A stretch of 64,000 nucleotides of DNA, taken from NCBI GenBank assembly GCA_040755035.1, contig JBFMBU010000313.1:1-64000 (forward strand). Direction: 5' to 3'. A program made the translations under genes and the position numbers. The DNA is from RBG-13-43-22 sp040755035 (lineage in GTDB: Bacteria > Desulfobacterota > RBG-13-43-22). Positions 1 through 7,089 of this stretch are shown here, one piece after another. The first letter of the stretch is position 1. Each line of letters begins with the position of its first letter. The notes beneath the pieces were generated by a model. The model saw only the letters and a program-made list of their open reading frames with translations, searched no databases and was not told the origin of the DNA.

Positions 1-1
1 C

Positions 2-354
2 CGGGTCAAACCGAATTTGCTGGGCAAGGTTAGTCCATGTATTGATTGTACCATGGTTATTTATCTCCCCACCTGCTTCCCCCGCCTTCTGGACTGGGTG
101 GCGGCCCTATTGGGTCGGCGTGGGGAGGCCCGTAACCATTATCATGAGGCCATCCGGGTTTGCACTGAGATGCGTTCCTGCCGGAGTTAGCCTTGAGTCG
201 GCTCCAATTGGCCGAGCTGCTCATGGAACAATATCCCCAGAAACGTAGCGAGGCCATCGCCCATCTGGACTTCGTCATCCCCGAGTTCCGGGATATGAAA
301 ATGCAGCCATCGCTGGAGCGAGCCCTTAGGCACAAAGAGATCCTCAAGGCCTAA
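2..354 (+). pseudogene. C-terminal remnant of a TPR-type cyclase/AAA regulator, frameshifted
   Basis: The plus strand is open from the window edge, through helix-rich TPR-like sequence (LLDWVAALLGRRGEARNHY), to about position 181. There the frame breaks with a stop at 188-190. The reading resumes one frame over as PELALSRLQLAELL and ends EFRDMKMQPSLERALRHK... with a stop at 352-354. This style of tail is known from the ends of large adenylate-cyclase/AAA/TPR regulatory proteins; that assignment is by recall of the family. A single-base indel around 176-184 explains the break, so this is either a pseudogene or a sequencing error. The gene starts outside the window, so its function cannot be read here. 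Confidence 0.6.
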
Positions 355-399
355 GAATTGGCCAGAGATTTTTATCTTTACCTCTTCACTTTTTCGTAA

Positions 400-428
400 T
401 TGACAAAAAAAAAGAATGATACTATTGT
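400..428 (+). promoter_or_regulatory. Sigma-70 type promoter of the toxin-antitoxin pair
   Basis: A perfect -35 hexamer TTGACA (400-405) is followed after 17 bp by TATTGT (423-428), a 4/6 match to the -10 consensus. It lies 37 bp upstream of the antitoxin start, and the ribosome-binding site GGAGGAA sits just before that ATG. Confidence 0.6.
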
Positions 429-445
429 ATTTAAAATGAATACAA
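425..445. promoter_or_regulatory. Inverted-repeat operator overlapping the TA promoter
   Basis: TTGTATT (425-431) and AATACAA (439-445) form a perfect 7-bp inverted repeat with a 7-bp spacer, overlapping the -10 element. Ribbon-helix-helix antitoxins typically repress their own operon by binding such palindromes, so this is the likely autoregulation site. Binding itself is inferred. Confidence 0.5.
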
Positions 446-465
446 ATAAATACGGAGGAATTTAG

Positions 466-696
466 ATGAGGGTATTAACGGTACGATTACCGGAGACCAT
501 TGAAAAAAAGGTACGCCTAAAGGCCAAATTGGAACACCGATCGGTATCAGAACAAATTAATAAATACATCCATGACGCCATTATTTGTGAAGAGAATTCC
601 GATTTGCCTTATTCATTTATTAAGGAAACCCTCCAGGCCAAGGCGGAAATTGAGGCAGGACTGGGAAAGGAATATCCCTTCGGGATTATTAAATGA
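466..696 (+). CDS. Ribbon-helix-helix antitoxin of a type II toxin-antitoxin module
   Basis: This 76-residue protein opens with the short beta strand MRVLTVRLPETIEKKV and an RSVSEQINKYIHDAI helix, the pattern of ribbon-helix-helix (MetJ/Arc/FitA/ParD-like) DNA-binding antitoxins. Residues from about 45 onward are acidic and helical (SFIKETLQAKAEIEAGLG), as expected for the toxin-wrapping arm. It overlaps the next gene by 4 bp (ATGA), the usual translational coupling of antitoxin and toxin. A GGAGGAA ribosome-binding site precedes the ATG. The DNA is visibly more AT-rich than the surrounding genes, suggesting acquisition. The exact antitoxin family is uncertain. Confidence 0.75.
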   Translation: MRVLTVRLPETIEKKVRLKAKLEHRSVSEQINKYIHDAIICEENSDLPYSFIKETLQAKAEIEAGLGKEYPFGIIK

Positions 697-971
697 TCAA
701 CGTTATTGCTTCCAACCAAGTTTTGAAATTTAAAAAACGGTCACCTTCCAGGTTACAAATAGAAATAGACCAAAAAATTAAATCTATCATGGAAAACCCT
801 GAGATAGGAGAATTAAAAAAGGGGGATTTAAAAGGGATAAGGGTATTAAAGTTCAAATACAACCAACAATTGTATTTATTATCCTATGAGAAGAAAGGAA
901 GTATTTTAAATTTATATCTTATCGGCAGCCACGAGAACTTCTATTTAAAATTGAAAAAATATTTGAGATGA
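693..971 (+). CDS. RelE/ParE-superfamily toxin
   Basis: This 92-residue basic protein has the RelE/ParE layout: an N-terminal helical hairpin (KSIMENPEIGELKKGDLKG), then strands around GIRVLKFKYNQQLYLLSYE and LNLYLIGSHENFY. Members are mRNA-cleaving ribosome-dependent nucleases (RelE) or gyrase poisons (ParE); the sequence does not settle which. The IGSHENFYLKLKKYL tail matches the common ending of this superfamily. The start codon overlaps the antitoxin stop. Like its partner it is AT-rich and lysine-rich compared with its neighbours. Confidence 0.75.
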   Translation: MINVIASNQVLKFKKRSPSRLQIEIDQKIKSIMENPEIGELKKGDLKGIRVLKFKYNQQLYLLSYEKKGSILNLYLIGSHENFYLKLKKYLR

Positions 972-986
972 AGAAAAGTGGAATGA

Positions 987-1073
987 TTCCGCCTGGAGCT
1001 GGCCGAGCTGCTGCGCAAGCACTTCCTCCAGGAAAGGTCCATACCCCTTACCTACCAAATAATTAGATGTTAA
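987..1073 (+). pseudogene. Fragment resembling the pseudogene at the window start
   Basis: Directly after the toxin gene, the plus strand reads FRLELAELLRKHFLQERS before running out at 1071-1073. This resembles SRLQLAELLMEQYPQKRS of the remnant at 2-354, so it looks like a relic of a second copy of the same family. There is no start codon or upstream reading frame (an in-frame stop lies at 984-986). The match is short and was found by eye. Confidence 0.35.
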
Positions 1074-1108
1074 ACCGCCTAACATCAAGCTAATTTGGGA
1101 GAAGAACA

Positions 1109-1513
1109 ATGACTAATCCGAAATATGCAAAAACTGAAAAAACCGGAGAGGACAGGAAAGCCGTCAGACAAACCGTATTGGATTACATCGAGGCCTGGTA
1201 TCAGGGGGATCCGGACCGGGGGGCCCAAAGCCTCCATCCGGATCTGGCCAAGCGGATCGTTCGTTTCGATAAGGAATCGGGCCAGGAAACCTTGGATCCC
1301 ATGAGCGCCGAAAGATTAATCGAACGCTGGGGTTCGGGAGACGGTAAAACGACTCCCGTGGATAATCAAAAAAAAGAGATTACCCTCCTGGACCTCCAGG
1401 GGGGTATGGCCAGTGTCAAACTGGAGACGGCGGCCTGGACCGATTTTATGCACCTGGCCAGAATAAACGGCCGCTGGGTGATCGTCAATATTCTATGGGA
1501 AAGAAAAAAATGA
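1109..1513 (+). CDS. NTF2-like (putative lumazine-binding family) protein
   Basis: This 134-residue soluble protein resembles the Lumazine_bd_2/SnoaL branch of the NTF2-like fold. It has an N-terminal helix (DRKAVRQTVLDYIEAWYQGDPDRGAQSLHPDLAKR), a middle acidic segment, and a C-terminal beta pair (GMASVKLETAAWTDFMHLAR, GRWVIVNILWERKK). The family forms small cone-shaped barrels with varied or unknown roles; no catalytic residue can be assigned. A GGGAGAA ribosome-binding site precedes the ATG. It is convergent with the acyl-CoA ligase, with only 9 bp between the stops. Confidence 0.7.
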   Translation: MTNPKYAKTEKTGEDRKAVRQTVLDYIEAWYQGDPDRGAQSLHPDLAKRIVRFDKESGQETLDPMSAERLIERWGSGDGKTTPVDNQKKEITLLDLQGGMASVKLETAAWTDFMHLARINGRWVIVNILWERKK

Positions 1514-1522
1514 TAGTTTCCT

Positions 1523-3244
1523 TTATCGTATCTTTTTAGCCCTGGCCAGATAGGACGGCATATTTTCTTTGATATAAAGCTTATTGAATTTCCCGACACT
1601 GGTCTTGGGGATATCATTGGTGATCAGGATATAATCCGGGAGCATCCAGCGGGCGATTTTGCCTTTTTCCACCCCTTCTCTTTCCAGGTAGTCCAAAATG
1701 TCCGCTTCGGTTTTTTCCGAACCGGCTACCAGGGTAACGATGGCCATGGGCCTTTGACCCCATTTGTCATCGTGGACGCCGACAAAAGTGGCCTCGAGGA
1801 TGAATTCGGCCGAGGCGGCCAGATTCTCCAGCAAAACCGTGGGAACCATTTCGGCCCCGCTGCGGATCATGTCTGAGACCCGGTCGGCTATGGTCAGGTA
1901 GCCCTCGGTATCGACCTTGGCCACATCCCCGGTGTAAAACCAACCGTCACGCCAGACCGCAGCCGTTTTTTCCGGGTCCTTAAAATACTCCTTCATGACC
2001 CAGGGCCCGCGGATGGCAATATGACCGATGGTGGCGTCATCCCGGGGCACCGTTCGGCCCTGGTCGTCAACCACTTCGACTTCGATACCGGGCAAGGGGA
2101 TCCCGGTTTTGACCCTGACCCGGTCCAGTTCCTCTTTGGGCCGGTCGGCCAGATTCAGTTTGATGAAGGCCCCCACCAGGGATGGAGCGGTTTCGGTCAT
2201 GCCGTAAGCCGAGGTGGCGGTAAAGCCCGGTATCAGTTCTTCGGCCTTGGTCTTCAGGCCCAGGGGCAGGGCCGCCCCGCCGACGCCGATATTTTTTAAA
2301 CTGCTCAGGTCATACTTTTTCAAATTCGGATATTCGATCAGCATGGTCAGACTGGTGGGCACCAGATTGGACAAGGTCACTTTTTCAGTCTGAACCAGGT
2401 CGCAGAACCCCTCGGCCGTGAATTTTCCGGGAAAAACCAGTTTGTTGGCCGAAAAAAGATATTGATAGGGATACCCCCAGCCATGGATGTGATAGAGGGG
2501 GGTGTTGAGAAGGACTACCTCGCTTTCTCCCAGTTTAACCAGGGCCGGATCATTGTTGAGGTAATCCCGGGCCAGTTTATGAAGGGACTGGAGGTATAAT
2601 GCCCGGTGAGAAAACATGACTCCTTTGGGGAGTCCTGTGGTGCCGGTGGTATAACATAAGGTGGCATAGGTGTCTTCATGAAGCAGGGGCCAGTCGAATT
2701 CGGGAAGCTGTCCGGAAAGCAGGTCTTCATAAACCATCAGATCGGCGATTCTGGTATTGGGTTGGCCTGAAGTATCTGAAAGGTAGACGAAGGTTTTTAC
2801 CGTATCTTTGATCCGGTCGTAGATACCTTCAACCATAGGCAATAGCTCATCGTCAAAGAAGAGGATCTTATCCTGGGCGTGATTGATGGTATGGATGATA
2901 TGCTCCAGGGAGAGGCGGATGTTGATGGGGTGAAGGACCGCCCCCGAACAGGACACCGCATAATAGAGCTCGAGATGACGATGATGATTAAGGGCCATGG
3001 TGGCCACCCGTTCCCCTGGTTGATCGGGCCGGCCCGGTACAGCCCCCAGGGATCGGAGGACATTGGCCAGCCGACAGGTGCGTTCATACCACTGCCCCCA
3101 GGTGAAGCGGGAATAGGTCTTGGTTTCCGGATTTCTATAGACGACACCGATCCGGTCGGGATAGAGATTAACCGGCCGCTTCATGAAAGTGGTTAAAAGC
3201 AGGGGGTAATTCAGGCTGTACTCAGGATAGGTCTTGACTTCCAT
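1523..3244 (-). CDS. Long-chain fatty acyl-CoA ligase (AMP-forming)
   Basis: This 573-residue member of the ANL (acyl-CoA synthetase/luciferase) superfamily activates a carboxylic acid to acyl-AMP and then acyl-CoA. The P-loop-like A3 motif YTTGTTGLPKG lies at about 198-208. YGMTET follows mid-protein, then GWFYTGDVA with the adenylate-binding Asp, and a C-terminal PKTSVGKFNK carrying the adenylation lysine. Length and the N-terminal ...RPVNLYPDRIGVVY pattern fit the medium/long-chain group (FadD-like) rather than acetyl-CoA synthetase. The exact substrate cannot be read. It is monocistronic and divergent from the hydrolase at 3468, sharing an intergenic region that contains a dispersed repeat. 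Confidence 0.85.
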   Translation of the reverse strand: MEVKTYPEYSLNYPLLLTTFMKRPVNLYPDRIGVVYRNPETKTYSRFTWGQWYERTCRLANVLRSLGAVPGRPDQPGERVATMALNHHRHLELYYAVSCSGAVLHPINIRLSLEHIIHTINHAQDKILFFDDELLPMVEGIYDRIKDTVKTFVYLSDTSGQPNTRIADLMVYEDLLSGQLPEFDWPLLHEDTYATLCYTTGTTGLPKGVMFSHRALYLQSLHKLARDYLNNDPALVKLGESEVVLLNTPLYHIHGWGYPYQYLFSANKLVFPGKFTAEGFCDLVQTEKVTLSNLVPTSLTMLIEYPNLKKYDLSSLKNIGVGGAALPLGLKTKAEELIPGFTATSAYGMTETAPSLVGAFIKLNLADRPKEELDRVRVKTGIPLPGIEVEVVDDQGRTVPRDDATIGHIAIRGPWVMKEYFKDPEKTAAVWRDGWFYTGDVAKVDTEGYLTIADRVSDMIRSGAEMVPTVLLENLAASAEFILEATFVGVHDDKWGQRPMAIVTLVAGSEKTEADILDYLEREGVEKGKIARWMLPDYILITNDIPKTSVGKFNKLYIKENMPSYLARAKKIR

Positions 3245-3325
3245 ATTTACTCCTTATGGACAACGTCCTTATGATTTTTCCGATTTCGAAAGCCATTTAC
3301 AATAGAGAAAAAAGATAATAAAATA

Positions 3326-3432
3326 CCCCTAACCGGACCAGCCAGAATCAAAATGGAATTCCGAAAATACTGCATTCGGTCCGGGTAAATTCCGTTTTTA
3401 AAATAAATTCTATCCAATTTGCGTAGAATTCT
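3326..3432 (-). repeat. Dispersed ~105-bp element, copy A (minus orientation)
   Basis: Read on the minus strand, this has the same order as the copies at 6244, 27744 and 52679: ATTCTA/TAGAAT hairpin containing ACGCAAATTGGATAG, an AT-rich stretch, CCCGGACC, a stretch with TTTTCGGAATTCC, then GGCTGGTCCGG. It ends 35 bp before the start of the metallo-hydrolase gene at 3468, with the ACGCAAATTGG end nearest the gene. Confidence 0.75.
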
Positions 3433-3467
3433 ATTCGTAATTTAACAACGTAGTCAAGGAGAAAAAC

Positions 3468-4652
3468 GTGAAGCATCCACATAGAAAAAGCCTCAGCCTG
3501 GGCTTAACCCTGTTTACTGTAGCCCTGATGGCCATTATGGCCATTAATGTTTTAGGGACGGAGCCGGAGAAGTCACCAGGGAAACCCTTCCCGATCTCCG
3601 ACCATTTTGACGGGAAACTTTTCTTCAATCCCTGGGTAGCCGATCCTGCGGGTGAAAACCACAGCAATGCCTCCAATCGGGGTGTTTTTTGGTATCTCTG
3701 GCGCTGGGTTTTCAGCAATGAACGCCCCGAATGGCCGAAACGGGAGGAGATCGCGCCCGGGCCTGCCCCAACGGTTCGGGTACCTGACGGGTCGATCAGG
3801 GTTACGACCATTGGCCATGCCTCTTTTTTGATTCAAATGGACGGGGTCAATATCCTAACCGATCCCATCTGGTCCAAACGCTGCAGCCCGGTTTCCTGGG
3901 TCGGACCAAAACGTCACCAGCCCCCCGGCCTGCGCTTCGATGACCTGCCTCAAATCGATATGATTCTGATATCGCACAACCACTACGATCACCTGGATCT
4001 CCCCACTCTTAAACGGCTGGCCGATAAAGACACTCCCCGCGCTTTGGTGCCCCTTGGAAATCGGGAGCTGGTTTTGGAATCAGGGATACCGCAGGTGGAG
4101 GAAAAGGACTGGTGGGAATCGGTCTCTCTGAGTCCGAAGGTTAAAGTCACCCTGGTTCCGGCTCAGCATTTTTCAGCACGGACCCCCTGGGACCGCAATA
4201 AGACCCTTTGGGGAGGATTTGTTATTTCCGGGCCTTCCGGAAAGGTCTATTTTGCCGGGGATACCGCCTATGGGCCGCATCTCCTGGAAATCGGGCGCCG
4301 TTTTGTTCCAATCCGATTGGCCCTTCTACCCATTTCCCCTTTCCGAACCGGGAAATCGAACGATCTGACCCCTTCCAGGTTTTCCATTGTTCACCTGGGG
4401 CCGGTCGAAGCCGTTCGGGCTCATATGGACCTGGAGGCTGAAAAGAGTATCGCTGCTCATTTCCGGGTCTTTCGTCTGGGGTGGGACGGTTTTGATGATG
4501 CCGTCAACGAACTGGCCAGTGCTATCCGGAAGCAGAATCTCCGGCCAGAGGTATTTCCGGCCCCGTCCCCCGGTCAGGTTTTCGAATCGGGGCCGTTCAT
4601 TGCAGAAAAAGAGGTAGCCGGGAGGCCCAGGCGGTCAGCCCTTGGGGGATGA
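3468..4652 (+). CDS. Exported metallo-beta-lactamase-fold hydrolase (NAPE-PLD/RomA-like)
   Basis: This 394-residue protein starts with a basic N-terminus and a hydrophobic segment (LSLGLTLFTVALMAIMAI), so it is probably exported or membrane-anchored. The MBL core follows: TTIGHASFLIQ, then ILTDPIWSKR, the zinc-binding HNHYDHLD motif near residue 168, and a later GDTAYGP with the bridging Asp. This order and the long N-terminal extension resemble the NAPE-phospholipase D/RomA/UlaG-like subgroup, which hydrolyses phosphodiester or amide bonds; the real substrate is unknown. It is followed within 8 bp by the DUF5329 gene, suggesting an operon. Confidence 0.8.
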   Translation: MKHPHRKSLSLGLTLFTVALMAIMAINVLGTEPEKSPGKPFPISDHFDGKLFFNPWVADPAGENHSNASNRGVFWYLWRWVFSNERPEWPKREEIAPGPAPTVRVPDGSIRVTTIGHASFLIQMDGVNILTDPIWSKRCSPVSWVGPKRHQPPGLRFDDLPQIDMILISHNHYDHLDLPTLKRLADKDTPRALVPLGNRELVLESGIPQVEEKDWWESVSLSPKVKVTLVPAQHFSARTPWDRNKTLWGGFVISGPSGKVYFAGDTAYGPHLLEIGRRFVPIRLALLPISPFRTGKSNDLTPSRFSIVHLGPVEAVRAHMDLEAEKSIAAHFRVFRLGWDGFDDAVNELASAIRKQNLRPEVFPAPSPGQVFESGPFIAEKEVAGRPRRSALGG

Positions 4653-4659
4653 TAAGGGT

Positions 4660-5028
4660 ATGAAATCGATCAGCTCGTTCGCTTGGGTTCTTCTTTTATG
4701 GATCGGGGTTGCTCACGGGGCAGAGGATCACGAGGGGGCTAGGATCCAATATCTGATTTCCTCGGTCGAGACCCTTGAAGGGGCTGTATTTATTCGAAAC
4801 GGACAGGCCTATGACGGAAAAAAAGCAGGGGAGCATTTAGGGCTTAAATTAAAAGCCGCCGGAAAGCGGGTTAAGACCGCCGAGGACTTTATTAAGTTAT
4901 GCGCTTCCCGATCATCGGTGACGGGCATTCCTTATCAAATTCGGTTTCCCGACGGCCGGGTTCTGAAAGCGGAAACTTTCTTTATAAGCACTCTGAAAAG
5001 TTACTCTGCCAAAGGGGCTCGGGAGTAG
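4660..5028 (+). CDS. Exported DUF5329-type protein
   Basis: This 122-residue protein has a signal peptide (SSFAWVLLLWIGVAHG) followed by an alpha/beta region: RIQYLISSVETLEGAVFIRNG, then KKAGEHLGLKLKAAGKRVKTAEDFI and CASRSSVTGIPY. This matches the pattern I know as DUF5329, a family of small periplasmic proteins of unknown function. The ATG at 4660 was chosen over the in-frame 4642 start because the signal peptide begins there. It lies 7 bp after the hydrolase stop, so the two are probably co-transcribed, and it is convergent with the next gene. Confidence 0.7.
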   Translation: MKSISSFAWVLLLWIGVAHGAEDHEGARIQYLISSVETLEGAVFIRNGQAYDGKKAGEHLGLKLKAAGKRVKTAEDFIKLCASRSSVTGIPYQIRFPDGRVLKAETFFISTLKSYSAKGARE

Positions 5029-5053
5029 ATCCTTTCCTGTCCCTTCCGTCCCC

Positions 5054-6193
5054 TTATTTGGGGCCGAAATAGGGATCTTTGGTTTTGGCCGGTTGGGTTG
5101 GAGACGGCGACGGTTTTTTGGTTTTGGTTTTGGTGCCGGATTTTTCCTCGGCTGCCCCCTCCGTGGTGACAGTTGTGGCCGTCGTTTCCTGGGCCCTTTT
5201 TTCTTCCAACCTCTTCAACTCGGCCCGAATCTCTTCCAGCCTTTTTTCTTCAGCCCGGATTTCCTCCTGTCTTTTCTCCTCAGCCTTTTTTTCTTCCAGA
5301 CGTTTGATCTCCTCGCGCAACTCTTCCAAACGTTTCTCTTCGGCCCGGATTTCCTCCTGACGCTTCTCAGCCGCTCTTTTCTCTAAAAGCCGTTTTTCTT
5401 CCAAGCGTTTTTCCTCGGCCCGGATTTCCTCCAATCGTTTCGCTTCCAGCTTCTTTTGTTCGGCTTGGATTTCCGCGTTTTTTTTCTCTTCTGATGGTTT
5501 GTCTCCGGCCGGTTTCTCCTGGACGGATTTATCTTTTTTCTCTTTTTCCGGTTTTACCTCGGTTGTTTTTTCTTTAGCTGTTTTTTCTTCGGACGGGGCC
5601 GGTTTGCTTTCTTCCACCAGGGCGGCCAGGAAAGCCGAATCGGCCAGGATTTGTTCCGTCACCCTGACCAGGGACTCACTGATGCTTTCCTGATAGTTCA
5701 CCTCAGAAAGGCTACGTCCCCGATTCGTTCCCACACCGGAATAAACGTGCTTGAACAGAACGGTCCCCGCTTTATCCTTGATCTCAAGAGCCAGCCGGGT
5801 TTCGGAATTATAGGTCCGCCCTTCGATAGTCCAGAACTCCATGACGGAACCGGATAGTAATCGATCCGCGGTGTCAGCGTTATTGGCCAGTCGTAAACCT
5901 ATGGCATTAAATTCATTTTTTAAAACCGTCAGGATGAAATTCCTGACCTGACGATCGTCCGAGGTTACTATACGAATGAATTTATTTTTTTCTTCCTGAT
6001 TTTCGCCGATTTCCCTGGGGCGTTTTCGAGTATCCCGGATCCCTTCCCAAAAGATTCTGATGGGCGGAACTTTTTTTATTTGAACATTGACGGAGCTTTT
6101 GGGCTTATACTGAAGCTGGATCACCTTTTCATTGGCCTCGGCCAACAGGGGAATCAGCAGGAAAAAAAGGCAAATAAATAGATATCGTTTCAA
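5054..6193 (-). CDS. Exported protein with a long charged (E/K/R) helix
   Basis: This 379-residue protein has a signal peptide (YLFICLFFLLIPLLAEA). A globular region of about 170 residues resembles YajG-type lipoprotein domains (IFWEGIRDTRKRP, GSVMEFWTIEGRTYNSETRLALEIKD), but there is no lipobox Cys. About 130 residues of EEKRLEE/EIRAEEKRL repeats follow, predicted to form a stable single alpha helix or coiled coil, and then a Lys/Pro-rich tail ending DPYFGPK. The start is TTG at 6193, preceded by GGAGG; the upstream in-frame ATG would precede the signal peptide and lacks such a site. The function is unknown; it may span the periplasm as a rod. Confidence 0.7.
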   Translation of the reverse strand: MKRYLFICLFFLLIPLLAEANEKVIQLQYKPKSSVNVQIKKVPPIRIFWEGIRDTRKRPREIGENQEEKNKFIRIVTSDDRQVRNFILTVLKNEFNAIGLRLANNADTADRLLSGSVMEFWTIEGRTYNSETRLALEIKDKAGTVLFKHVYSGVGTNRGRSLSEVNYQESISESLVRVTEQILADSAFLAALVEESKPAPSEEKTAKEKTTEVKPEKEKKDKSVQEKPAGDKPSEEKKNAEIQAEQKKLEAKRLEEIRAEEKRLEEKRLLEKRAAEKRQEEIRAEEKRLEELREEIKRLEEKKAEEKRQEEIRAEEKRLEEIRAELKRLEEKRAQETTATTVTTEGAAEEKSGTKTKTKKPSPSPTQPAKTKDPYFGPK

Positions 6194-6243
6194 GGAAGGA
6201 CCTCCTGCATGAAGGATACAAACTCTAACGTACCTTAAAAGAT

Positions 6244-6350
6244 GAATGCTACGCAAATTGGATAGAATGCATTAAAAATAAGAGATAAACCCGGACCAAA
6301 TGAGGAATTTTCGAATATCCAATTTGGGTTCCGGCTGATCCGGGTTGGGA
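6244..6350 (+). repeat. Dispersed ~105-bp element, copy B
   Basis: It contains ACGCAAATTGGATAGAAT, an AT-rich stretch, ACCCGGACC, TTTTCGAATATCC and GGCTGATCCGGGTTGGG. The ACGCAAATTGG end lies 50 bp upstream of the TTG start of the minus-strand gene at 5054-6193; the other end points toward the tRNA gene. Confidence 0.75.
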
Positions 6351-6427
6351 TATTACACTAAGATGAAGGGATTATAAATCAAGAAAAAATTTCGGTCAAA
6401 AAGAAAAAGGATTTAACAGTAAAAATT

Positions 6428-6503
6428 TGGTGGGCCGTGTAGGGCTCGAACCTACGACCTACTGATTAAGAGTCAGTTGCTCTACCTGTTGAGCTAACGG
6501 CCC
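6428..6503 (-). tRNA. tRNA-Lys (anticodon CTT)
   Basis: A 76-nt cloverleaf is readable on the minus strand. The acceptor stem is GGGCCGT/ACGGCCC and the D arm is GCTC..GAGC. The anticodon stem is ACTGA/TCAGT around loop CTCTTAA with anticodon CTT, and the T arm is GTAGG-TTCGAGC-CCTAC. The discriminator is A and CCA is encoded in the DNA. Standard 7-5-5-5 geometry supports a functional tRNA reading AAG. Confidence 0.96.
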
Positions 6504-6572
6504 TAAAGATGTTATTTTCTAACATAAACGGCAGAAATTGACAAGGGGAAAAATGTATCCCGGGAAAAAGAA

Positions 6573-6851
6573 TTATGGACTATTTTTATCTGGTTGCGGT
6601 TTCCCCCGTTCTTTTTCTACCCCTTCCAGAATCCTTTCTATTCTCGATTTTGGCAACCGGCCGAAAAGTTTTTGCAGGGCTTCCTTGGAAAAATGCTCCT
6701 GCAGAAAGGCGTTTACTGGGATTCGCTCCTGCCAGCAACCGATCAGATTGCGGCAGGGCAGGGTCCCTTGAGAACGGCGACAATACTGGAAGTTAAGCGT
6801 CATCCCCAGTTGGTTGCAATAAGCTTCCAGAGTATCGTAGGCGTCGATCAT
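6573..6851 (-). CDS. Small cysteine-containing conserved hypothetical protein
   Basis: This 92-residue protein begins MIDAYDTLEAYCNQLG. It has Cys at YC, YCRR, PCRN and GCW, all within the first half, then a helical second half (EALQKLFGRLPKSRIERILEGVEKE). The spacing of the cysteines could bind metal, but I cannot place it in a named family. The 6851 ATG is preferred to the longer form starting at 6890, which reads into repeat-like DNA. It ends about 70 bp from the tRNA gene. Confidence 0.55.
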   Translation of the reverse strand: MIDAYDTLEAYCNQLGMTLNFQYCRRSQGTLPCRNLIGCWQERIPVNAFLQEHFSKEALQKLFGRLPKSRIERILEGVEKERGKPQPDKNSP

Positions 6852-6884
6852 GATCCGGAAGGGCTTCAAGTGACCGGGAGGACC

Positions 6885-7055
6885 GGACACGCTGACGCGG
6901 AGCAGGGGGGGACACGGGGAGCGAGAGACAGGGAGACACGGGTAATAATAAAGATGTGGTCAAGAACAGATAGAATATCATCCTTTACGAGGTCCTTCAC
7001 TTCACTGTTCACCCGTGTCGCCAAATTCTCCGCCTCACCGTGCCTCTCCAAATAA
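6885..7055. repeat. Cluster of ACACGGG/CCCGTGT-type short repeats
   Basis: The stretch holds several GACACGGGG-like units (around 6911, 6933) and, 70 bp on, their inverse (ACCCGTGT at 7011-7018, CACCGTGCC near 7037). ACACGGGT (6936-6943) and ACCCGTGT (7011-7018) are exact inverse copies. No gene is supported here. It fills the gap between the small Cys protein and trpB2. Confidence 0.5.
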
Positions 7056-7089
7056 CGGTTCAAAAGCAAAACAGCTCCTTGACTGAAAA

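Noticed and set aside
57..347. Minus-strand open frame of 96 residues at the window start
   Set aside because: It is antisense to the recognisable remnant on the plus strand and has no family-like sequence or ribosome-binding site.
3326..3432. Dispersed element as a MITE or IS relic
   Set aside because: No terminal inverted repeats, target duplications or transposase fragments were seen.
5079..5386. Plus-strand frames opposite the charged-helix gene
   Set aside because: They are Ser/Phe-rich reverse readings of the Glu/Lys/Arg repeats, a known artefact of such repeats.
6594..7055. 153-residue plus-strand frame across the small Cys gene and repeats
   Set aside because: It reads antisense through the more plausible minus-strand gene and then through repeat DNA, with no domain-like sequence.
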